Both the position numbers and the translations under genes were made by a program. This document shows, one piece after another, positions 53,420 through 64,000 of a stretch of 64,000 nucleotides of DNA. The notes beneath the pieces were generated by a model, which was given only the letters and a program-made list of their open reading frames with translations, had not been told where the DNA came from and made no database searches. The stretch comes from Gibbula magus (lineage: Eukaryota > Mollusca > Gastropoda > Trochida > Trochidae): NCBI GenBank assembly GCA_936450465.1, contig OW388292.1, positions 8,637,756-8,701,755 of the forward strand. Reading direction: 5' to 3'. The first letter of the stretch is position 1; the number at the start of each line of letters is the position of its first letter.

Positions 53420-53876
53420 ATTTAGTACAACAGTCCGCTAGAACGTCTTCATTTTAAAAAAACATTCGGAATAGATTCGGTATATACTTGGAACAAGACA
53501 ATAAAATCAACTGCAGAATTGAAAACATGTGTAACAACCACTTATATGAAAGCTCCTTCTTTCTACAACAGCAATAATAGAATATTAAGTGTCCTACATG
53601 CAAGATTACGTAATAAATATAGCATTTTAAATGGTGACCTTTTCAGAGTAAATTTATCAGATGACATTTTTTGTTTATGTGAATATCCTTGTGAAAATAC
53701 TTAATATCATTATTTTATCGAATGTAAGTTATACCATTATGAAATAAACTATTTCTTCTATAAAAATCTAGATTTTGGTGTTTGACCAACATTACAAACA
53801 ATTTTGAAAGGAAATGTCCATCTTACTACGGAAGAAAATATTATGATTGTGCTCAGTGAATAATTGTATGGACAAT
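53420..53876 (+). pseudogene. C-terminal tail of a second LINE, decayed
   Basis: The plus strand encodes FGIDSVYTWN, then NNRILSVLHARLRNKYSILN, GDLFRVNLSDDIFCLCEYPC and, after a stop, YHYFIECKLYHYE. The HARLRNxxSxLNxxLF...CxC...HYFxEC pattern is the zinc-binding tail found after reverse transcriptase in many invertebrate LINEs. It runs directly into the 51-bp satellite. Confidence 0.65.
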
Positions 53877-56800
53877 GTGATTGTCTTGACCAAATGGTTA
53901 CGTGATCTAACTGATTGTGTGCACCAGGTGATTGTCTTTGCCAAATGGTTATGTGATCTAACTGATTGTGTGCACCAGGTAATTGTCTTCACCAAATGGT
54001 TATGTGATCTAACTGATTGTGTGCACCAGGTGATTGTCTTCACCAAATGGTTATGTGATCTAACTGATTGTGTGCACCAGGTAATTGTCTTCACCAAATG
54101 GTTATGTGATCTAACTGATTGTGTGCACCAGGTGATTGTCTTCACCAAATGGTTATGTGATCTAACTGATTGTGTGCACCAGGTGAATGTCTTCACCAAA
54201 TGGTTATGTGATCTAACTGATTGTGTGCACCAGGTGAATGTCTTCACCAAATGGTTATGTGATCTAACTGATTGTGTGCACCAGGTGATTGTCTTCGCCA
54301 AATGGTTATGTGATCTAACTGATTGTGTGCACCAGGTGATTGTCTTCACCAAATGGTTATGTGATCTAACTGATTGTGTGCACCAGGTGATTGTCTTCAC
54401 CAAATGGTTATGTGATCTAACTGATTGTGTGCACCAGGTGATTGTCTTCACCAAATGGTTATGTGATCTAACTGATTGTGTGCACCAGGTGATTGTCTTC
54501 ACCAAATGGTTATGTGATCTAACTGATTGTGTGCACCAGGTAATTGTCTTCACCAAATGGTTATGTGATCTAACTGATTGTGTGCACCAGGTGATTGTCT
54601 TCGCCAAATGGTTATGTGATCTAACTGATTGTGTGCACCAGGTGATTGTCTTTGCCAAATGGTTATGTGATCTAACTGATTGTGTGCACCAGGTGATTGT
54701 CTTCACCAAATGGTTACGTGATCTAACTGATTGTGTGCACCAGGTGATTGTCTTTACCAAATGGTTATGTGATCTAACTGATTGTGTGCACCAGGTGATT
54801 GTCTTCACCAAATGGTTACGTGATCTAACTGATTGTGTGCACCAGGTGATTGTCTTCGCCAAATGGTTATGTGATCAAACTGATTGTGTGCACCAGGTGA
54901 TTGTCTTCGCCAAATGGTTATGTGATCTAACTGATTGTGTGCACCAGGTGATTGTCTTCACCAAATGGTTACGTGATCTAACTGATTGTGTGCACCAGGT
55001 GATTGTCTTCACCAAATGGTTATGTGATCTAACTGATTGTGTGCACCAGGTGATTGTCTTTACCAAATGGTTATGTGATCTAACTGATTGTGTGCACCAG
55101 GTGATTGTCTTCACCAAATGGTTATGTGATCTAACTGATTGTGTGCACCAGGTGATTGTCTTCACCAAATGGTTATGTGATCTAACTGATTGTGTGCACC
55201 AGGTAATTGTCTTCACCAAATGGTTATGTGATCTAACTGATTGTGTGCACCAGGTGATTGTCTTCGCCAAATGGTTATGTGATCTAACTGATTGTGTGCA
55301 CCAGGTGATTGTCTTCGCCAAATGGTTATGTGATCTAACTGATTGTGTGCACCAGGTGATTGTCTTTGCCAAATGGTTATGTGATCTAACTGATTGTGTG
55401 CACCAGGTGATTGTCTTCACCAAATGGTTATGTGATCTAAATGATTGTGTGCACCAGGTGATTGTCTTCACCAAATGGTTACGTGATCTAACTGATTGTG
55501 TGCACCAGGTGATTGTCTTCACCAAATGGTTATGTGATCTAACTGATTGTTTGCACCAGGTGATTGTCTTCGCCAAATGGTTATGTGATCTAACTGATTG
55601 TGTGCACCAGGTGATTGTCTTCACCAAATGGTTATGTGATCTAACTGATTGTGTGCACCAGGTGATTGTCTTTGCCAAATGGTTATGTGATCTAACTGAT
55701 TGTGTGCACCAGGTGAATGTCTTCACCAAATGGTTATGTGATCTAACTGATTGTGTGCACCAGGTGATTGTCTTCGCCAAATGGTTATGTGATCTAACTG
55801 ATTGTGTGCACCAGGTGATTGTCTTCACCAAATGGTTATGTGATCTAACTGATTGTGTGCACCAGGTGATTGTCTTCACCAAATGGTTATGTGATCTAAC
55901 TGATTGTGTGCACCAAGTGATTGTCTTCACCAAATGGTTATGTGATCTAACTGATTGTGTGCACCAGGTGATTGTCTTCGCCAAATGGTTATGTGATCTA
56001 ACTGATTGTGTGCACCAGGTGATTGTCTTCGCCAAATGGTTATGTGATCTAACTGATTGTGTGCACCAGGTGATTGTCTTCACCAAATGGTTATGTGATC
56101 TAACTGATTGTGTGCACCAGGTGATTGTCTTTACCAAATGGTTATGTGATCTAACTGATTGTGTGCACCAGGTGATTGTCTTCGCCAAATGGTTATGTGA
56201 TCTAACTGATTGTGTGCACCAGGTGATTGTCTTCACCAAATGGTTATGTGATCTAACTGATTGTGTGCACCAGGTGATTGTCTTTGCCAAATGGTTATGT
56301 GATCTAACTGATTGTGTGCACCAGGTGAATGTCTTCACCAAATGGTTATGTGATCTAACTGATTGTGTGCACCAGGTGATTGTCTTCGCCAAATGGTTAT
56401 GTGATCTAACTGATTGTGTGCACCAGGTGATTGTCTTCACCAAATGGTTATGTGATCTAACTGATTGTGTGCACCAGGTGATTGTCTTCACCAAATGGTT
56501 ATGTGATCCAACTGATTGTGTGCACCAAGTGATTGTCTTCACCAAATGGTTATGTGATCTAACTGATTGTGTGCACCAGGTGATTGTCTTCGCCAAATGG
56601 TTATGTGATCTAACTGATTGTGTGCACCAGGTGATTGTCTTCGCCAAATGGTTATGTGATCTAACTGATTGTGTGCACCAGGTGATTGTCTTCACCAAAT
56701 GGTTATGTGATCTAACTGATTGTGTGCACCAGGTGATTGTCTTTACCAAATGGTTATGTGATCTAACTGATTGTGTGCACCAGGTGATTGTCTTCGCCAA

Positions 56801-59800
56801 ATGGTTATGTGATCTAAATGATTGTGTGCACCAGGTGATTGTCTTCACCAAATGGTTATGTGATCTAACTGATTGTGTGCACCAGGTGATTGTCTTCACC
56901 AATTGTTATGTGATCTAACTGAGTGTGCACACCAGGTGATTGTTTTCACCAAATGGTTATGTGATCTAACTGATTGTGTGCACCAGGTGAATGTCTTCAC
57001 CAAATGGTTATGTGATCTAACTGATTGTGTGCACCAGGTGATTGTCTTCGCCAAATGGTTATGTGATCTTACTGATTGTGTGCACCAGGTGATTGTCTTC
57101 ACCAATTGTTATGTGATCTAACTGAGTGTGCACACCAGGTGATTGTTTTCACCAAATGGTTATGTGATCTAACTGATTGTGTGCACACCAGGTGATTGTC
57201 TTCGCCAAATGGTTATGTGATCTAACTGATTGTGTGCACCAGGTGATTGTCTTCGCCAAATGGTTATGTGATCTAACTGATTGTGTGCACCAGGTGATTG
57301 TCTTCGCCAAATGGTTATGTGATCTAACTGATTGTGTGCACCAGGTGATTGTCTTCGCCAAATGGTTATGTGATCTAACTGATTGTGTGCACCAGGTGAT
57401 TGTCTTCGCCAAATGGTTATGTGATCTAACTGATTGTGTGCACCAGGTGATTGTCTTCGCCAAATGGTTATGTGATCTAACTGATTGTGTGCACCAGGTG
57501 ATTGTCTTCGCCAAATGGTTATGTGATCTAACTGATTGTGTGCACCAGGTGATTGTCTTCGCCAAATGGTTATGTGATCTAACTGATTGTGTGCACCAGG
57601 TGATTGTCTTCGCCAAATGGTTATGTGATCTAACTGATTGTGTGCACCAGGTGATTGTCTTCACCAAATGGTTATGTGATCTAACTGATTGTGTGCACCA
57701 GGTGATTGTCTTCGCCAAATGGTTATGTGATCTAACTGATTGTGTGCACCAGGTGATTGTCTTCGCCAAATGGTTATGTGATCTAACTGATTGTGTGCAC
57801 CAGGTGATTGTCTTTGCCAAATGGTTATGTGATCTAACTGATTGTGTGCACCAGGTGATTGTCTTCACCAAATGGTTATGTGATCTAACTGATTGTGTGC
57901 ACCAGGTGATTGTCTTCGCCAAATGGTTATGTGATCTAACTGATTGTGTGCACCAGGTGATTGTCTTCGCCAAATGGTTATGTGATCTAACTGATTGTGT
58001 GCACCAGGTGATTGTCTTTGCCAAATGGTTATGTGATCTAACTGATTGTGTGCACCAGGTGATTGTCTTCACCAAATGGTTATGTGATCTAACTGATTGT
58101 GTGCACCAGGTGATTGTCTTCGCCAAATGGTTATGTGATCTAACTGATTGTGTGCACCAGGTGATTGTCTTCGCCAAATGGTTATGTGATCTAACTGATT
58201 GTGTGCACCAGGTGATTGTCTTCACCAAATGGTTATGTGATCTAACTGATTGTGTGCACCAGGTGATTGTCTTCGCCAAATGGTTATGTGATCTAACTGA
58301 TTGTGTGCACCAGGTGATTGTCTTCGCCAAATGGTTATGTGATCTAACTGATTGTGTGCACCAGGTGATTGTCTTCGCCAAATGGTTATGTGATCTAACT
58401 GATTGTGTGCACCAGGTGATTGTCTTCGCCAAATGGTTATGTGATCTAACTGATTGTGTGCACCAGGTGATTGTCTTCACCAAATGGTTATGTGATCTTA
58501 CTGATTGTGTGCACCAGGTGATTGTCTTCGCCAAATGGTTATGTGATCTAACTGATTGTGTGCACCAGGTGATTGTCTTCACCAAATGGTTATGTGATCT
58601 AACTGATTGTGTGCACCAGGTGATTGTCTTCGCCAAATGGTTATGTGATCTAACTGATTGTGTGCACCAGGTGATTGTCTTCACCAAATGGTTATGTGAT
58701 CTTACTGATTGTGTGCACCAGGTGATTGTCTTCGCCAAATGGTTATGTGATCTAACTGATTGTGTGCACCAGGTGATTGTATTCGCCAAATGGTTATGTG
58801 ATCTAACTGATTGTGTGCACCAGATGATTGTCTTCGCCAAATGGTTATGTGATCTAACTGATTGTGTGCACCAGGTGATTGTCTTCGCCAAATGGTTATG
58901 TGATCTAAATGATTGTGTGCACCAAGTGATTGTCTTTGCCAAATGGTTATGTGATCTAACTGATTGTGTGCACCAGGTGATTGTCTTCGCCAAATGGTTA
59001 TGTGATCTAAATGATTGTGTGCACCAAGTGATTGTCTTTGCCAAATGGTTATGTGATCTAACTGATTGTGTGCACCAGGTGATTGTCTTCACCAAATGGT
59101 TATGTGATCTAACTGATTGTGTGCACCAAGTGATTGTCTTTGCCAAATGGTTATGTGATCTTACTGATTGTGTGCACCAGGTGATTGTCTTCACCAAATG
59201 GTTATGTGATCTAACTGATTGTGTGCACCAGGTGATTGTCTTCACCAAATGGTTATGTGATCTAACTGATTGTGTGCACCAAGTGATTGTCTTTGCCAAA
59301 TGGTTATGTGATCTTACTGATTGTGTGCACCAGGTGATTGTCTTCACCAAATGGTTATGTGATCTAACTGATTGTGTCCACCAGGTAATTGTCTTCACCA
59401 AATGGTTATGTGATCAAACTGATTGTGTGCACCAGGTGATTGTCTTCACCAAATGGTTATGTGATCTAACTGATTGTGTGCACCAGGTGATTGTCTTCAC
59501 CAAATGGTTATGTGATCTTACTGATTGTGTGCACCAGGTGATTGTCTTCACCAAATGGTTATGTGATCTAACTGATTGTGTGCACCAAGTGATTGTCTTC
59601 ACCAAATGGTTATGTGATCAAACTGATTGTGTGCACCAGGTGATTGTCTTCACCAAATGGTTATGTGATCTAACTGATTGTGTGCACCAGGTGATTGTCT
59701 TCGCCAAATGGTTATGTGATCTAACTGATTGTGTGCACCAGATGATTGTCTTCACCAAATGGTTATGTGATCTAACTGATTGTGTGCACCAGGTGATTGT

Positions 59801-62800
59801 CTTCGCCAAATGGTTATGTGATCTAACTGATTGTGTGCACCAGGTGATTGTCTTCACCAAATGGTTATGTGATCTAAATGATTGTGTGCACCAAGTGATT
59901 GTCTTCACCAAATGGTTATGTGATCTAACTGATTGTGTGCACCAGGTGATTGTCTTCGCCAAATGGTTATGTGATCTAAATGATTGTGTGCACCAAGTGA
60001 TTGTCTTTGCCAAATGGTTATGTGATCTAACTGATTGTGTGCACCAGGTGATTGTCTTCGCCAAATGGTTATGTGATCTAAATGATTGTGTGCACCAAGT
60101 GATTGTCTTTGCCAAATGGTTATGTGATCTAACTGATTGTGTGCACCAGGTGATTGTCTTCACCAAATGGTTATGTGATCTAACTGATTGTGTGCACCAA
60201 GTGATTGTCTTTGCCAAATGGTTATGTGATCTTACTGATTGTGTGCACCAGGTGATTGTCTTCACCAAATGGTTATGTGATCTAACTGATTGTGTCCACC
60301 AGGTAATTGTCTTCACCAAATGGTTATGTGATCAAACTGATTGTGTGCACCAGGTGATTGTCTTCGCCAAATGGTTATGCGATCTAACTGATTGTGTGCA
60401 CCAGGTGATTGTCTTCACCAAATGGTTATGTGATCTTACTGATTGTGTGCACCAGGTGATTGTCTTCACCAAATGGTTATGTGATCTAACTGATTGTGTC
60501 CACCAGGTAATTGTCTTCACCAAATGGTTATGTGATCAAACTGATTGTGTGCACCAGGTGATTGTCTTCACCAAATGGTTATGTGATCTTACTGATTGTG
60601 GTTACCAGGTGATTGTCTTCGCCAAACGGTTATGTGATCTAACTGATTGTGTGCACCAGGTGATTGTCTTCGCCAAATGGTTATGTGATCTAACTGATTG
60701 TGTGCACCAGGTGATTGTCTTCACCAAATGGTTATGTGATCTAACTGATTGTGTGCACCAGGTGATTGTCTTCACCAAATGGTTACGTGATCTAACTGAT
60801 TGTGTGCACCAGGTGATTGTTTTCACCAAATGGTTATGTGATCTAACTGATTGTGTGCACCAGGTGATTGTCTTCACCAAATGGTTACGTGATCTAACTG
60901 ATTGTGTGCACCAGGTGATTGTCTTCGCCAAATGGTCATGTGATCTAACTGATTGTGTGCACCAGGTGATTGTCTTCACCAAATGGTTATGTGATCTAAC
61001 TGATTGTGTGCACCAGGTGATTGTCTTCGCCAAATGGTTATGTGATCTAACTGATTGTGTGCACCAAGTGATTGTCTTCGCCAAATGGTCATGTGATCTA
61101 ACTGATTGTGTGCACCAGGTGATTGTCTTCACCAAATGGTTATGTGATCTAACTGATTGTGTGCACCAGGTGATTGTCTTCGCCAAATGGTTATGTGATC
61201 TAACTGATTGTGTGCACCAGGTGATTGTCTTCGCCAAATGGTTATGTGATCTAACTGATTGTGTGCACCAGGTGATTGTCTTCGCCAAATGGTCATGTGA
61301 TCTAACTGATTGTGTGCACCAGGTGAATGTCTTCGCCAAATGGTTATGTGATCTAACTGATTGTGTGCACCAGGTGATTGTCTTCACCAAATGGTTATGT
61401 GATCTAACTGATTGTGTGCACCAGGTGATTGTCTTCACCAAATGGTTATGTGATCTAACTGATTGTGTGCACCAGGTGATTGTTTTCACCAAATGGTTAT
61501 GTGATCTAACTGATTGTGTGCACCAGGTGATTGTCTTCGCCAAATGGTCATGTGATCTAACTGATTGTGTGCACCAGGTGATTGTCTTCACCAAATGGTT
61601 ATGTGATCTAACTGATTGTGTGCACCAGGTGATTGTCTTCGCCAAATGGTTATGTGATCTAACTGATTGTGTGCACCAAGTGATTGTCTTCGCCAAATGG
61701 TCATGTGATCTAACTGATTGTGTGCACCAGGTGATTGTCTTCACCAAATGGTTATGTGATCTAACTGATTGTGTGCACCAGGTGATTGTCTTCGCCAAAT
61801 GGTTATGTGATCTAACTGATTGTGTGCACCAAGTGATTGTCTTCGCCAAATGGTCATGTGATCTAACTGATTGTGTGCACCAGGTGATTGTCTTCGCCAA
61901 ATGGTTATGTGATCTAACTGATTGTGTGCACCAGGTGATTGTCTTCACCAAATGGTTATGTGATCTAACTGATTGTGTGCACCAGGTGATTGTCTTCACC
62001 AAATGGTTATGTGATCTAACTGATTGTGTGCACCAGGTGATTGTCTTCACCAAATGGTTATGTGATCTAACTGATTGTGTGCACCAGGTGATTGTCTTCG
62101 CCAAATGGTCATGTGATCTAACTGATTGTGTGCACCAGGTGATTGTCTTCACCAAATGGTTATGTGATCTAACTGATTGTGTGCACCAGGTGATTGTCTT
62201 CGCCAAATGGTTATGTGATCTAACTGATTGTGTGCACCAGGTGATTGTCTTCACCAAATGGTTATGTGATCTAACTGATTGTGTGCACCAGGTGATTGTC
62301 TTCACCAAATGGTTATGTGATCTAACTGATTGTGTGCACCAGGTGATTGTCTTCACCAAATGGTTATGTGATCTAACTGATTGTGTGCACCAGGTGATTG
62401 TCTTCACCAAATGGTTATGTGATCTAACTGATTGTGTGCACCAGGTGATTGTCTTCGCCAAATGGTCATGTGATCTAACTGATTGTGTGCACCAGGTGAT
62501 TGTCTTCACCAAATGGTTATGTGATCTAACTGATTGTGTGCACCAGGTGATTGTCTTCACCAAATGGTTATGTGATCTAACTGATTGTGTGCACCAGGTG
62601 ATTGTCTTCGCCAAATGGTTATGTGATCTAACTGATTGTGTGCACCAGGTGATTGTCTTCGCCAAATGGTTATGTGATCTAACTGATTGTGTGCACCAGG
62701 TGATTGTCTTCGCCAAATGGTTATGTGATCTAACTGATTGTGTGCACCAGGTGATTTTCTTCACCAAATGGTTATGTGATCTAACTGATTGTGTGCACCA

Positions 62801-63256
62801 GGTGATTGTCTTCGCCAAATGGTTATGTGATCTAACTGATTGTGTGCACCAGGTGATTGTCTTCGCCAAATGGTTATGTGATCTAACTGATTGTGTGCAC
62901 CAGGTGATTGTCTTCACCAAATGGTTATGTGATCTAACTGATTGTGTGCACCAGATGATTGTCTTCGCCAAATGGTTATGTGATCTAAATGATTGTGTGC
63001 ACCAGGTAATTGTCTTCGCCAAATGGTTATGTGATCTAACTGATTGTGTGCACCAGGTGAATGTCTTCGCCAAATGGTTATGTGATCTAACTGATTGTGT
63101 GCACCAGGTAATTGTCTTCGCCAAATGGTTATGTGATCTAACTGATTGTGTGCACCAGGTGAATGTCTTCACCAAATGGTTTTGTGATCTAACTGATTGT
63201 GTGCACCAGGTGATTGTCTTCACCAAATGGTTATGTGATCTAACTGATTGTGTGCA
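53877..63256. repeat. 51-bp satellite array, about 184 copies
   Basis: Unit GTGATTGTCTTCACCAAATG plus GTTATGTGATCTAACTGATT plus GTGTGCACCAG is repeated head to tail for 9.4 kb with very low divergence. Variants recur at a few positions: TTCGCC/TTTGCC/TTCACC/TTTACC, TTACG/TTATG, CTAACTG/CTTACTG/CTAAATG/CAAACTG, GATTG/GAATG, GGTTA/GGTCA. Two units near 56,905 and 57,108 carry indels that shift the frame. Both strands have one frame without stops, so the giant ORFs are by-products of the period. No promoter or signal peptide precedes them. Confidence 0.97.
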
Positions 63257-64000
63257 CTGAATGAGTCAACACTGCTGCAACTCAATTTATTTGTTCAGTG
63301 CACCATAAATCCTACAATAATCTACATGTATATAATTATGCAGCAGTATCTGGTTATTTACGAGATGAAACTTCTAAGTTAAACTGGGATCACGAATTAT
63401 TTACCATCATATTTTATCAAGAATAATATCTATAATGTCATGGAGTTAAGACTTGAGCAGGATATGATGGAAAAGGGCTTTACATGTACTATATTATGTT
63501 CTTATAATTAAGAACGTAGTTTTAACTCTTATATTCGGGTTCACATTATATGTTATATGTTTATTACACAGTTGCCTAAATATGACGTACTCTAGCTCGG
63601 GAAATACCACGCTAAGACAGTCGTGTTGTAAAGACAGTATGACATGGATATGCAATCTCCGATGTTTTCATTTGTTCAAACATGAGGGCAATGGTTCAAA
63701 CTAGCATTTTAATCAAAACAGATCCAACGTAACACTCGTACCTTGCCTTGTTCTGGTTCACGATATTTTACCCCCCCTCCCCGAGCAGTACTCAGATCAA
63801 GAATGCAGCGAGATCTACGAATGTTACATTCGATCTTATTTTAATGAGACTGTCAAACTAAATTATATACTAAGGGTGTACCCTGTAAATGTAAAGCAAA
63901 TCAAATCGTCACTAACTACGCTGAACATATTTTTCATTATTACCTACGGGGGCAATCATATCGGGGTTCATATTTTTCATACGATGCCCTAGGGCAACAT
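63257..64000. other. Right flank of the satellite, no feature seen
   Basis: Unique AT-rich sequence with a short C tract (63,771-63,783). No ORF of note on either strand. Confidence 0.5.

Noticed and set aside
53877..63256. CRISPR array
   Set aside because: The copies are contiguous with no unique spacers, the unit is 51 bp, and the context is eukaryotic.
53847..63260. ORFs of 1,023 and 2,027 codons (plus) and 675, 750 and 874 codons (minus) as genes
   Set aside because: They are translations of the 51-bp satellite. Openness follows from a stop-free unit whose length is a multiple of three, and they begin and end at array irregularities.

Overview
The window is eukaryotic and AT-rich, with small exons bounded by GT-AG junctions, many introns, degenerate retroelements, MITE-like hairpins, minisatellites and a very long satellite. 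The protein families present (a DSL-type Notch ligand head and a PAN/EGF/fibrinogen-domain protein) and a dispersed repeat whose GGACGGACGCCGGACACC tail I associate with bivalve genomes point to a lophotrochozoan, probably a bivalve mollusc. The phylum call is inference. There are no bacterial-style operons, CRISPR arrays or phage genes.

Region 1 (about 1-37,300, minus strand) is one very large gene, read right to left and open at the left edge. I could join 60 exons (1122-37276) with every splice phase agreeing, giving about 3,350 codons. The N-terminal head is a signal peptide, an MNNL domain, a C2-like region and a DSL domain, the receptor-binding layout of Delta/Jagged ligands. The usual EGF array is missing. 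In its place are a glycosylation-rich exon, one EGF-like fragment, a Ser/Thr mucin stalk in a single 699-bp exon, and then half a copy plus 25 copies of a roughly 105-120-residue alpha/beta domain that I cannot assign to a named family. Each copy is encoded by one long exon (phase 2 in, phase 1 out) and one short exon (phase 1 in, phase 2 out), so the pair is a symmetric module that can be duplicated without breaking the frame. This gene is the most likely previously undescribed system here.

Region 2 (37,300-48,100) holds the presumed promoter of that gene, an orphan Cys-containing ORF, and a second minus-strand gene of three confident exons encoding a 350-residue secreted PAN-EGF-fibrinogen-related protein. 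Its 6.3-kb first intron contains a decayed LINE flanked by inverted repeats and a degenerate 40-bp repeat field. Region 3 (48,100-53,880) is gene-poor and carries a (TA)n tract, a Tc1/mariner transposase relic and the tail of another LINE. Region 4 (53,877-63,256) is an uninterrupted satellite of about 184 copies of a 51-bp unit. Its length is a multiple of three and its unit lacks stops in one frame of each strand, so it produces huge spurious ORFs on both strands. Much of its variation looks like CpG decay.

Both real genes encode secreted or cell-surface proteins with interaction domains in the same orientation. Whether they work together cannot be told from sequence.
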